Part shown: positions 24,627 to 32,618 of the stretch, piece by piece
How the letters are laid out: the number at the start of each line of letters is the position of its first letter
Numbering within the stretch: the stretch's first letter is position 1
Origin: Brevibacterium sp. 'Marine'
Lineage (GTDB): Bacteria > Actinomycetota > Actinomycetes > Actinomycetales > Brevibacteriaceae
NCBI RefSeq assembly: GCF_012844365.1
Contig: NZ_CP051626.1
Location: 682,001-746,000 of the forward strand
DNA length: 64,000 nucleotides
Reading direction: 5' to 3'
The notes under the pieces: model-generated
What the model was told of the DNA's origin: nothing
Databases searched by the model: none
The model's input: only the letters and a program-made list of their open reading frames with translations
Program-made: the position numbers and the translations under genes

Positions 24627-25234
24627 GCGCCGGCTGGGAAGTCGAGGTCATCGATGTGGATCTTGACCGCGTTCTCAACCACCTCTGGCTTCTCGTGGAC
24701 CAGCTTGGCGGGGACCCGCCCGCTGAGGAGTCCAGTCGGTCGTGTGCTCCATGCCCAGATTGCCCATGCGCGGACGCCAGCCTTGAGCATAGGCTGGACG
24801 ATTATGCTGCTGACCGCCTTGTCGAGGTCGCCATCGTCGCCCAGCTGAAAGGCGGGCACGATGACTCGCCCTTGTGCCTCGACGGTGAATAGCCTCTGTT
24901 CGTGGCGCTGGCGCGATACCCACTGACGTGCGGCTTTCTCGTTGGAGCCGCGCATGTCAGCCACGGCCGAGTAAGTGGCTGCACCTTCACTCTCGAGGAG
25001 CCGCTTCCGAATCTCACCACTGCGGACCGCCTGCCGCTGAGTCGCTCCAGAAACGATCTGCGCATTGTCGACATAGTCCTGATCGATGTGCTTTCGCAGC
25101 GTGGCACGACCGGACACCCGGAGCCGTTTGCGCTGTTTGTAGAGCCGGATGGCGTCTTGAACCTCGTGGGGGCTCAGGCCTTCGAAATCTACCTGCCCGT
25201 TCGGGTCGACTGGTTGATGTGCCTGTGCAGTCAT
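24623..25234 (-). CDS. probable antitoxin of RES pair 2
   Basis: A 203-aa basic protein encoded directly ahead of the RES gene. It has a central helix-turn-helix-like region (YSAVADMRGSNEKAARQWVSRQRHEQRLFTVEAQGRVIVPAFQL) and a C-terminal domain with TGLLSGRVPAKLV, comparable to the LGGRTP-type turn of Xre/MbcA antitoxins. Its sequence is unlike the pair 1 antitoxin, so the two modules are not recent duplicates. Antitoxin function is inferred from position and layout. Confidence 0.72.
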   Translation of the reverse strand: MTAQAHQPVDPNGQVDFEGLSPHEVQDAIRLYKQRKRLRVSGRATLRKHIDQDYVDNAQIVSGATQRQAVRSGEIRKRLLESEGAATYSAVADMRGSNEKAARQWVSRQRHEQRLFTVEAQGRVIVPAFQLGDDGDLDKAVSSIIVQPMLKAGVRAWAIWAWSTRPTGLLSGRVPAKLVHEKPEVVENAVKIHIDDLDFPAGA

Positions 25235-25379
25235 GGCAACCTCCCACTTCTGCTCTCAAGTGTAGCACTTGTGCACTTTCGGCAGCAGAGTATTCAATTG
25301 CTACATGGTGCCGTCGAGCCCACCTGCCTTGAAGCAACTCCCCGAAGGACGGAAAACTCTTCGCAGTTGACTTCGGGCC

Positions 25380-26186
25380 TTACAGGTTGATCGCCACGAC
25401 CGGGTCCGTGGTCGGCTGGTCCGATCCGCCCTCCGGCTCGATGGTGATGCCGAAGACGCTGCCGTCGGTGAAAGCGTGGCCGGCGATCGTCGTCGATTCT
25501 CCGGTCATCAGCCCGGCGCTTTCGGGCCCCTCGTCGCCGATCACCCACATCTGCAGTGATTTCCCCTCTGGAGCCCGTCCGACATCCTCGGGGCTGATCC
25601 GGATGAGCTGTTCGGACTCCGAGGATGACACGGTGACCGTTCCTCCATCCGGAAGATCGTCGGTGCTCGTGCGCAGATCATCGGCTTGCATCAGCCGTGT
25701 GGACTCGTCGAGCTGCTGCTGCGCGGTGGTGAGATCCTCCTCGAGCTGGTTCTGACGCTGCGTTTGCTGCCAGACAGTCACCCCGGAGCCGGTCGCGACC
25801 ACGAGAGCGGCCGCAGCGGCCGCATACGGCAGCCACGAGCGGCGACGTGACTCGCGATGGTCGGCAAGCGAAGTCGGAGACGCGAGGGCGACCGCGGTCG
25901 CTGCAGTCGGGTCCGCCTGCGTATGAGTCGCCGGGTTCTGCAGCCCGTCCGTCGACCTCTGCTGCGCATGTGTTCGGGGGATGCTGAGAATCGCATCGCG
26001 GGCAGTCGCACTGACCTCGACCGGTTCATCGGATTCGGCGGCGTCGGCCATGACGTCGGAATAGGCGGCGACTTCGGCACGGAATTCGGGGTCGGCATCG
26101 GCCAGCGCCTGAGCCTCGGCGAGTTCTGAGTCGCTGAGCCCGCCGAGGGCCAGCCCGGCAGCCAGATAGTCACGATCTGCGCTCAT
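25380..26186 (-). CDS. rskA: anti-sigma-K factor
   Basis: A 268-aa single-pass membrane anti-sigma factor. A cytoplasmic N-terminal domain (about residues 1-115) starts with SADRDYLAAGLALGGLSDSELAEAQALADADPEF, the transmembrane helix is LPYAAAAAALVVATGSGVTVW, a short coiled-coil (QRQNQLEEDLTTAQQQLDESTRLM) follows, and the extracellular RskA domain contains APEGKSLQMWVIGDEGPESAGLM. It overlaps sigK by 4 nt (ATGA), so the two are translationally coupled. It should bind SigK until released by regulated proteolysis, as in Mycobacterium. Confidence 0.9.
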   Translation of the reverse strand: MSADRDYLAAGLALGGLSDSELAEAQALADADPEFRAEVAAYSDVMADAAESDEPVEVSATARDAILSIPRTHAQQRSTDGLQNPATHTQADPTAATAVALASPTSLADHRESRRRSWLPYAAAAAALVVATGSGVTVWQQTQRQNQLEEDLTTAQQQLDESTRLMQADDLRTSTDDLPDGGTVTVSSSESEQLIRISPEDVGRAPEGKSLQMWVIGDEGPESAGLMTGESTTIAGHAFTDGSVFGITIEPEGGSDQPTTDPVVAINL

Positions 26187-26824
26187 CGGCTTGCCTCCAA
26201 CTCTTCTCGCAGCTTCTTCATTCCGTCTCTGATCCGTGACTTGATGGTACCCAGGGGCACCTGGAGATTCTCCGAGATCTGGGTGTGGGTCATGCCCTGG
26301 TAGAAGGCCATGACGATCGGCCTGCTCTGATCTTCGGGGAGGATCTTCAACGCGGAGACCGTGCGATCCGACTCCGCCCGGTCGATCACGGTCTGCTCGA
26401 CTCCTTCCACCGCCTCGGTGGAGGTGCGCAGCCCGTCGGCGAGGTCACGGTCCTGCTGGGACTGAACACTGCGCACACAGTCGATGGCGCGTCTGCGACA
26501 CAGAGTGATCAGCCATGCCCTGCCCGTCCCTCGGGTCGGGTCGAATCCCGAACACCGCGTCCACACCTCGGTGAAGCAGTCCTGGAGGACCTCCTCGGCC
26601 AGTGTTCGGCTCTTGACGATCCGGACGATCACGGCCATGAGGATGCTCGACTGGTTCGTGAAGAGCTGCTCGAAGGCGACTGCATCACCCCCGGCGATCC
26701 TCACCAGCAACCGCCCGCTGGCATCGCCCGAACTGTCGTCGGGCGAGCCGGCGGCCTGTTGTCTGGAGAGGGTCGGGGACCCCGGGGGACCATGTCGAAA
26801 CGCCGTCGGATCGTCTGAGCTCAT
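26183..26824 (-). CDS. sigK: ECF sigma factor SigK
   Basis: A 213-aa ECF sigma factor with region 2 (AFEQLFTNQSSILMAVIVRIV, then EEVLQDCFTEVWTRC, the DNA-melting/-10 region) and region 4 (YQGMTHTQISENLQVPLGTIKSRIRDGMKKLREEL, the -35 helix-turn-helix). It is paired with RskA and directly upstream of a fasciclin lipoprotein gene, the same three-gene logic as sigK/rskA/mpt70-mpt83 in Mycobacterium tuberculosis. I found no SigK-like promoter directly in front of sigK itself; the fasciclin gene does have one. Confidence 0.92.
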   Translation of the reverse strand: MSSDDPTAFRHGPPGSPTLSRQQAAGSPDDSSGDASGRLLVRIAGGDAVAFEQLFTNQSSILMAVIVRIVKSRTLAEEVLQDCFTEVWTRCSGFDPTRGTGRAWLITLCRRRAIDCVRSVQSQQDRDLADGLRTSTEAVEGVEQTVIDRAESDRTVSALKILPEDQSRPIVMAFYQGMTHTQISENLQVPLGTIKSRIRDGMKKLREELEASR

Positions 26825-26949
26825 CCACCAATGTTCTCATCTCCTCGGGTTTCGTTTCGCAGAGTATCGATCGGACGAGAGATCTGCGGGCGGCTGAGGG
26901 GCGGCCCCGGCCGCTGCATCGTGATGCTCTCTCCCTGTGGAGGTTCCGG

Positions 26950-27642
26950 TCACTTCTCCGGCATCATCACGGCGTCGACCATGTAGACCGTGGCGTTGGC
27001 GGTCTTGACTCCGCCGCAGACCAGTCCGGCATCGTCGAACTTCATGTCCTCGCCCTCACCGGAGACGGTCACCTTCGAACCTTCGACGGTCTCGTGCTCA
27101 CCGGCGATCTCATCGGGGGAGAGCTGTCCGGGGATGACGTGGTAGGTCAGGACCTTCGTCAGCTGGTCCGAGTCCTTGGCCAGGGCGTCGAGGTCGTCCT
27201 TGGGCACATCGGCGAAGGCGTCGTCGACCGGGGCGATGACCGTGAACTCGTCACCGTTGAGGGTGTCGACGAGGTCGACATCGGGATTGAGCTCGCCCGA
27301 GACCGCCTTGGTCAGGGTCGTCAGCATCGGATTGTTCGACGCGGCAGTGGCCACCGGGTCCTGGCCCATGCCCTCGACGGATCCGGCTCCATCCGGGTTC
27401 GCCTCGGCGTAGGCCGAGCAGCCCTTGCCGACGAGGTCGGCATCGGCCATGGACGCGTCGCCGGACTCGTCGGGCATCTCGGACTCGCTCGAGTCAGCCG
27501 GTTGGGATTCGGAGCTGCCGGAATCCGAGCCGGAGTCGTCGCTGCCGGATCCGGAATCCATTCCGCAGCCGCTGAGGGCCAACAGGCCGATGGCGCCGGC
27601 CGAGAGGATGGTGGCGGTGCGTGTGCGAAGCAGAGTCTTCAT
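26950..27642 (-). CDS. fasciclin-domain lipoprotein, MPT83-like
   Basis: A 230-aa exported lipoprotein. The signal peptide with lipobox is [20 protein letters not shown] followed by LALSGC, then a low-complexity Ser/Asp/Glu linker of about 45 residues and one fasciclin (FAS1) domain: [58 protein letters not shown] and [14 protein letters not shown]. The start at 27642 follows AAGGAGAAGAACA. FAS1 domains mediate adhesion. The gene lies upstream of sigK/rskA on the same strand, with a promoter CCATCC-N16-CGAAT in front, so it is the probable main SigK target. Confidence 0.9.
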   Translation of the reverse strand: MKTLLRTRTATILSAGAIGLLALSGCGMDSGSGSDDSGSDSGSSESQPADSSESEMPDESGDASMADADLVGKGCSAYAEANPDGAGSVEGMGQDPVATAASNNPMLTTLTKAVSGELNPDVDLVDTLNGDEFTVIAPVDDAFADVPKDDLDALAKDSDQLTKVLTYHVIPGQLSPDEIAGEHETVEGSKVTVSGEGEDMKFDDAGLVCGGVKTANATVYMVDAVMMPEK

Positions 27643-27720
27643 TGTTCTTCTCCTTAGAAACAGTGATGCGGATGATCCCACAGCAGTGAAGTGGTCTCCA
27701 TTGCTCGCTGTGTACTGAGT

Positions 27721-27747
27721 ATTCGCAGCGGGCGATCATCCGGATGG
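27721..27747 (-). promoter_or_regulatory. SigK-type promoter of the fasciclin gene
   Basis: Read on the minus strand: CCATCC (27747-27742), a 16-nt spacer, then CGAAT (27725-27721), about 80 nt upstream of the start codon. This fits the mycobacterial SigK consensus as I remember it (CCATCC, 16-17 nt, CCGAAT). A second CCATCC lies 8 nt further upstream. Confidence 0.7.
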
Positions 27748-27794
27748 GCGGATGGAGAAGAAACGTGAGAAATCCTTCGCAGAGCGGGCCGCAG

Positions 27795-28580
27795 TCAGCC
27801 GACTCCCAAGCGGGCGAAGGCATCGCGGAAGATGGTCAGCGAATCCAGACCCGGCAGCTTCTGGACGCTCTTGTCGAGCTTGTCCAGTTCGTCTGTGTGA
27901 TCCTGGAAGAGATGACTCATCACATGTTCGACTTCGGCATCGTCCATCATCCCTGAGCCCACCGGCTTCCACAGCTTTCCCAGCGCCAGGCGCACGATCT
28001 TCTGAGCTCGTGGGTTGTCCTCGAGTCTCTGTCGTGCCTGAGTCGTGTAGAAGGCCACGTGTCGAGTCTCCTGTTTGGCGATGCGCTCAAGCAGCGGAGA
28101 GAGCACCGGGTGGTCCTGCATCGCCGCCATCCTGCGATATCCGGCTGTGGCGGAGAGTTCGTTGGCCGCACCCCAGGCCATATGCACGGCAATGAAGTCC
28201 GTGCCGACCATGTTCGACAGCACCGACTGCTTCGCCGGCCCGAGAGCGAGTTTCCACCCCAAGCTCATCCGCTTGGCTTTGACCTCGTCGTAATCGACGT
28301 GGATCCCGTGTTTCTCGAGCACGGCGGCCAATGCCTCTCCGTGCCAGAACTCCTCACGGTTCCACATCGTCATGAATGCTGCCGTGGCGTCCTCGCTGTG
28401 TGAAGGAGTGACGAGCAGCTCCCTGACGAAACATGTGGTGTGGTACTCGACGTCGCACATGTATCGCACCGACCGGAGAGTGTCTCTGTCCAAGGGCATG
28501 TCGTCGAAGACATCGAGATCCAGATCGTTCCAGTTCACCGCCTCGGACGTCTCGGCGTACTTGTCGAAGTCAAATGCCAT
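27795..28580 (-). CDS. ferritin-like di-iron protein (acyl-ACP desaturase-like)
   Basis: A 261-aa all-helical protein with a complete carboxylate-bridged di-iron ligand set: Glu in CDVEYHTTCF (helix 1, about residue 46), ExxH in WNREEFWHGEAL (about 80), Glu in WGAANELSATAGY (about 140) and ExxH in AKQETRHVAFY (about 170). It is shorter than plant-type stearoyl-ACP desaturases. The start at 28580 has AGGGAGAAACC upstream and overlaps the end of the preceding gene. As the last gene of the leftward lipid operon, it may desaturate or hydroxylate an acyl or alkyl chain; this is inference from cofactor motif and context. Confidence 0.82.
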   Translation of the reverse strand: MAFDFDKYAETSEAVNWNDLDLDVFDDMPLDRDTLRSVRYMCDVEYHTTCFVRELLVTPSHSEDATAAFMTMWNREEFWHGEALAAVLEKHGIHVDYDEVKAKRMSLGWKLALGPAKQSVLSNMVGTDFIAVHMAWGAANELSATAGYRRMAAMQDHPVLSPLLERIAKQETRHVAFYTTQARQRLEDNPRAQKIVRLALGKLWKPVGSGMMDDAEVEHVMSHLFQDHTDELDKLDKSVQKLPGLDSLTIFRDAFARLGVG

Positions 28581-29487
28581 GGTTTCTCCCTGCTTGAGCA
28601 TGGGCTCTGCGCGTCGAGCGCAGTGCCGCCGTCACTTGGTTCATCGAAGGCTGAGGGTTCCCCGGCAGGAACCGTCCGATCTCGGCATCCGAGTCGATCA
28701 GGCGTCGTCTGTCGGAGGCAGAGGCGAAGATGCTCGTCAGAGCGCGGGCCTCGTCCGGTTCGGGCACTCCGACGATCCGCAGGGGAGCCCACGGCCGCAT
28801 GAGATGAGCGCGGGCGGTGAGGGCTTCGATCCGTGAACGTCGGATCCGAGCCACCGCCTCCGAACGGAAGAAGCGGACGATCGCCTCTCGCCGGTCGATG
28901 ATCTCGGTCAGGACGCGAGCGGCTTCACCGCTGAGTCGTGTCCGCACTGCCCGTTCAGCTGCCTGGAGGCCCGCCTCCTGGATCGCGAGCCTGGCCATGT
29001 GTCCGGCGGTGAGAGGTTCCTTGACCAGTCCGCCGACGACAGGTGCGAGGATCGGCAGGCCCCGTTCGACCCACATTCCGCGCAGTCTCCGTGACCTGCC
29101 CCCGCGAAGGTCCTCAGGGCTGAGGGTGGTTTCGAGCATGTCGCGCAGTGCCCGCGCCAACCAGTACCGTTCGTAGCCCCATCCCGTCACGAAGGCTGTG
29201 ATTCGCGCTTCGTTGGACGTCCAGGAGGCGAACATCGCTCGGGTCTCGGCCAGCGCTGAGTTCTCCAGTCGCCATAGGAAGCCGAGATCGCGTGCCACGT
29301 CCCCGGTCACCTCGATGCGCTCTGAGTCGAATTCGATGCGCCCTCGAGCGTGAGCAAGATAGTCATCGACATCGAATGCTGTGCGCAGCACGATGGGATG
29401 CTCTGCATCGGAGAACAGTCGTCCTCCGACATGCCCGGGCGGATGTTCGACGCGGCGGTCGTGGAGTGTTCTGTCGTTTGTCACCAT
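28570..29487 (-). CDS. degenerate ferritin-like paralog, unknown function
   Basis: A 305-aa protein not recognised as a named family, but its helices line up with the di-iron protein encoded next to it: RLENSALAETRAMF against DVEYHTTCFVREL, WGYERYWLARAL against WNREEFWHGEAL, and IDRREAIVRFFRSEA against IAKQETRHVAFYTTQA. Both ExxH histidines are lost here (ERYWL, EAIV), so it probably cannot bind the di-iron centre fully. The layout suggests a structural or heterodimer partner. The ATG at 29487 overlaps the upstream gene by 7 nt; a GTG at 29484 and ATGs upstream are alternatives. The downstream overlap is 11 nt. Confidence 0.68.
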   Translation of the reverse strand: MVTNDRTLHDRRVEHPPGHVGGRLFSDAEHPIVLRTAFDVDDYLAHARGRIEFDSERIEVTGDVARDLGFLWRLENSALAETRAMFASWTSNEARITAFVTGWGYERYWLARALRDMLETTLSPEDLRGGRSRRLRGMWVERGLPILAPVVGGLVKEPLTAGHMARLAIQEAGLQAAERAVRTRLSGEAARVLTEIIDRREAIVRFFRSEAVARIRRSRIEALTARAHLMRPWAPLRIVGVPEPDEARALTSIFASASDRRRLIDSDAEIGRFLPGNPQPSMNQVTAALRSTRRAHAQAGRNHGI

Positions 29488-31727
29488 TCCATCACTTTCC
29501 ATCGCTTCTTCAGTGCCAGGCCGTAGAGACCGAGATCCGGAGTGACGGCAACGGGGCTGCCGACGAGTTCGAGCCACGCGGCGTCGCCCAGAGAGTCGCC
29601 GTAGCCGGTCGAACGTCCCAGGTCGGCACCCACGGTGTCGGCATATTTGCGCAGCCAGTTCGCCCGAGCCTCATCGACCAGCGGAGGGCTCGCGAGGAAC
29701 CCCGAGAGAACACCGTCATCGGTGACGTCCATCCGGGTTGCGACCACCTCGTCGAAGAGATCGGCCAGAGGTTCGACGAGGACGTCGAGAGCGCCCGTGA
29801 GCAGGACCGTGCGGTGACCGGCCGCGCGGTGCTCGTCGATGAGCTGCCGGGCCTGGGGGCGGATGGAGTCGCGGATCGTCTGCCCGAGGCGGCCGGTGAC
29901 GGCCGCTCGGAGCTCATCGAGTTCGAAGCCCTGATATCGGCGATTGACCATGCGGATGAGGTCCGAACGGTCGCGGTACTCGGCGCGCAGCAGTCCGGGG
30001 ACGACTCCGGCCATCGTTCCCATCATCGCCGGCCACTTGTAGATCGGCTGCGTGGCGCGCACGACCGCCGCGAACTGCTGCACGATGTTCGCTGAGATCA
30101 CCGTCCCGTCGAGGTCGAAGACGGCCAGAGCCTCGGAAGTGGGCGGCAGGGGACGCGGAGTGGGCGGGGCCTCGCTCTGGCGGCGTCTGCGCGAATAGCT
30201 GCGGGTGAGTTCTGTGATCGCCGGGATGTGGACGTCCTGGAAGTATTCCGTCCAATCGATCTCGGTCACGTCGAACCTGCGGTTGGTCGGGCAGTCCTCC
30301 GGCAGCCGCTTAAGCAGCCGTCTCGTGTTCGCATCATCGAAGATCATCTCTGTCTTCGTGTACTGCTGGTACAGGTCGGCGAACTGACGCAGTGACTTCA
30401 GTTTGGCGTCGGTTCTGTGCAGCCGTGAGGTCAGAGCGCGTGTGCGCGTCGAGGCGGGCAGCCGCTCGACGACTTCGCGGCCGACGCCCGTGACCAGTTC
30501 CTTCAGCCGGATGCGCTGTTCGATGAGTTCGGAGCTGGGGAAGCTCCATTCGGGCACCACCGTGGGAACCCCCTCTGTGTCAGGCAGGGGGTGGGCGAGG
30601 AAGTACTCGCGGACGGTTCCGACCATCTGGTGGAACGGCAGGGGATTGCTCGTGCCCGAGACGACCTGGTAGTAGTCCGAATGCCCTCGATCCGGCTGTC
30701 CGGAGCCGCTGTCGTGCTCTGCCGGCTGCTGCTCGAGTGGACCCTGTTCGGCAAGGGCGAGGATCACATTGACGACATAGTCGACGGGAATGATGTCGAG
30801 CACCGAATCGGCGTGCCCGGGGAACTCCGAGAGGCTTCCTTTGGCGTAGGCCATGATGAGGGGGTCAGCGACTTTGAAGCCGTCGATCCACCCGGGGCTC
30901 GGTCGACGGAACGCGGATTCGATGATGGACGGGCGAACGAATGAGACCTGATGCCCCTCGGCTGCCCACTCTTCGCCGATCCGCTCGGCAAGCGCCTTGG
31001 TGAAGGTGTAGATGTCTGTCCACCCGAGGGACTGGGCACGGGTGCGTCCGAACTCGACGAGTCGATCCCGCACATAGCTCTCCCTGGCGGCTTCCGCCCC
31101 GGCGGCCACCGATTTCGGGCCCATCCGAGAGCTTCGAGCGCGGGCTGTGCGGATGAATCGACTCAGATTCTCGGGCTGTCTGGATTCGGACTCGACGCTG
31201 GTCCTGGCCTGCCGGGCCGCCCGGAACTCATCGCCATGATCGACGGTGTGGGGCAGCCGGGACTCCTGCACGAGGCCCTTCGCGATGCCTCCGACATAGG
31301 CTGTCGAGACATGGATGACGTGGGGGCTCTGATCCGATTCCCGCAGAGCGTCATAGAGTCGTTCGACGCCCCCGACATTGGTGTCGAACGCCTCATCGAT
31401 AGCAGCGTCGAAGGACACGCTCGATGCGGAGTGGATGACGACGTCGAAGCGATCGGTCAAGGGCGGCAGATCGGCGAGATCTCCCTCGAGGGCCGTGACC
31501 CGTGACTCGAAGGCCTCACGCACAGTCTCTTCGCCGACCCGATCGATCCAGGACGCGAAGACCGGCTTGCCGAGCAGCCGCTGCAGACGATTATGTCCCG
31601 ACTGGGTTCCGCGGGGGCGAACGAGTGCGGTGACGGCGACGTGCGGGTCGCTTTCGAGCAGCGCTTGGAGCAGCGCTTGACCAAGGAACCCTGTGGCGCC
31701 GGTCAAGAGGTATCGGCTGGGGTGCAT
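29481..31727 (-). CDS. fatty acyl-CoA reductase-like protein fused to HAD-IB phosphatase
   Basis: A 748-aa fusion. Residues 1-400 form an extended SDR of the fatty acyl reductase/NAD_binding_4 type: LLTGATGFLGQALLQAL at the N-terminus, VIHSASSVSFDAAIDEAF, HVSTAYVGG and YTFTKALAE (YxxxK, near residue 240). Residues from about 530 form a HAD-IB (SerB-like) phosphatase with AVFDLDGTVISANIV, VLLTGALDVLVEPL and TGYGDSLGDAAWLELVG. The reductase part should convert an acyl-CoA/ACP to aldehyde or alcohol; the HAD part could dephosphorylate a glycerophosphate intermediate. It heads the leftward operon and is divergent from the SDR/PlsC/AGPS-like operon. The start at 31727 begins directly at the Rossmann strand; an ATG 19 codons upstream is possible. 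Confidence 0.83.
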   Translation of the reverse strand: MHPSRYLLTGATGFLGQALLQALLESDPHVAVTALVRPRGTQSGHNRLQRLLGKPVFASWIDRVGEETVREAFESRVTALEGDLADLPPLTDRFDVVIHSASSVSFDAAIDEAFDTNVGGVERLYDALRESDQSPHVIHVSTAYVGGIAKGLVQESRLPHTVDHGDEFRAARQARTSVESESRQPENLSRFIRTARARSSRMGPKSVAAGAEAARESYVRDRLVEFGRTRAQSLGWTDIYTFTKALAERIGEEWAAEGHQVSFVRPSIIESAFRRPSPGWIDGFKVADPLIMAYAKGSLSEFPGHADSVLDIIPVDYVVNVILALAEQGPLEQQPAEHDSGSGQPDRGHSDYYQVVSGTSNPLPFHQMVGTVREYFLAHPLPDTEGVPTVVPEWSFPSSELIEQRIRLKELVTGVGREVVERLPASTRTRALTSRLHRTDAKLKSLRQFADLYQQYTKTEMIFDDANTRRLLKRLPEDCPTNRRFDVTEIDWTEYFQDVHIPAITELTRSYSRRRRQSEAPPTPRPLPPTSEALAVFDLDGTVISANIVQQFAAVVRATQPIYKWPAMMGTMAGVVPGLLRAEYRDRSDLIRMVNRRYQGFELDELRAAVTGRLGQTIRDSIRPQARQLIDEHRAAGHRTVLLTGALDVLVEPLADLFDEVVATRMDVTDDGVLSGFLASPPLVDEARANWLRKYADTVGADLGRSTGYGDSLGDAAWLELVGSPVAVTPDLGLYGLALKKRWKVMEW

Positions 31728-31831
31728 GCGGAGACCTATCGGATAGAGAGTGCGATTCGGAGTGGACGCGAACGTGGTGAACACCGGTGATTCGGCGCGG
31801 ACGGACGATCGGATGCCTGTATCGTAGCAAT

Positions 31832-32614
31832 ATGAATGTGGCCCTCATCACCGGAGGCACTGCGGGCATCGGTGCGGCTTTCGCCCGCTCTTTCGCCAGA
31901 CGCGGTGTCAATCTTGTCCTCGTTGCTCGAGACCCCGGCGCCTTGGAGTCGTCTGCGGAGCGCATCCGCGGGGAATTCGGTGTGGACGTCGCAACGATCG
32001 TCGCCGACCTCTCCGACCGGGATGCCCAGGCCCGCGTGGCCACCCGGATAGAGCAGCCAGGCGACGAACCCGAGATCGACATCGTGGTCAACAATGCGGG
32101 ATTCTCGGTCCGCGCGAGTCTGCTCAGCCCGGATGTCACCGAACATGATCGAGGCTTCGAAGTGATGCAGCGCGCCGTGCTGATCATCGGCGGGGCCGCC
32201 GCCAGAGCGATGAAGCATCGAGGGCGGGGCTGGATCATCAATGTCTGCTCCGTCAGCGCGGGACTGACCCAGAACAACTACACCGCGATCAAAGCGTGGA
32301 CGCAGAACTACTCCGAGTCGCTGTCGGTCCAGACCGCAGGCACAGGGGTGAGCGTCACCGCCCTGGTGCCGGGCTGGGTGCGCACCGAATTCCACTCGCG
32401 AGCCGGGATCGCCGGAACGTCGATTCCCGACCCGCTGTGGATGGACGCGGATATGCTGGTGGAGGGGTGTCTGCGCGACGCGGCTCGTGGGAAGAGGATC
32501 TCGGTGCCGCAGCTGCGGTGGAAGGTCATCTCGACGACGCTTCGGGTGCTGCCGCGTCCGGTGATCCACCGCCTGTCCGCTGCTCTCGGCTCTCGTCGGG
32601 CGCAGGAAGGCTAG
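31832..32614 (+). CDS. short-chain dehydrogenase/reductase
   Basis: A 260-aa classical SDR with TGGTAGIGAAFARSF (cofactor loop, residue 8), NNAG in IVVNNAGFSV (about 88), the catalytic serine in INVCSVSAGL (about 140) and YxxxK in NNYTAIKAW (about 152). It resembles SDR proteins acting on lipid substrates. First gene of the rightward operon with PlsC and an alkyl-DHAP-synthase-like enzyme; in an ether-lipid pathway it would reduce alkyl- or acyl-DHAP at C2. That role is inferred. Translation starts 104 nt from the divergent reductase gene. Confidence 0.85.
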   Translation: MNVALITGGTAGIGAAFARSFARRGVNLVLVARDPGALESSAERIRGEFGVDVATIVADLSDRDAQARVATRIEQPGDEPEIDIVVNNAGFSVRASLLSPDVTEHDRGFEVMQRAVLIIGGAAARAMKHRGRGWIINVCSVSAGLTQNNYTAIKAWTQNYSESLSVQTAGTGVSVTALVPGWVRTEFHSRAGIAGTSIPDPLWMDADMLVEGCLRDAARGKRISVPQLRWKVISTTLRVLPRPVIHRLSAALGSRRAQEG

Positions 32615-32618
32615 GGTG

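Noticed and set aside
15158..25300. Classical mobile element (IS, integron or integrase-borne island)
   Set aside because: Despite repeats and gene fragments there is no transposase, recombinase or tRNA attachment site, so I describe rearrangement only.
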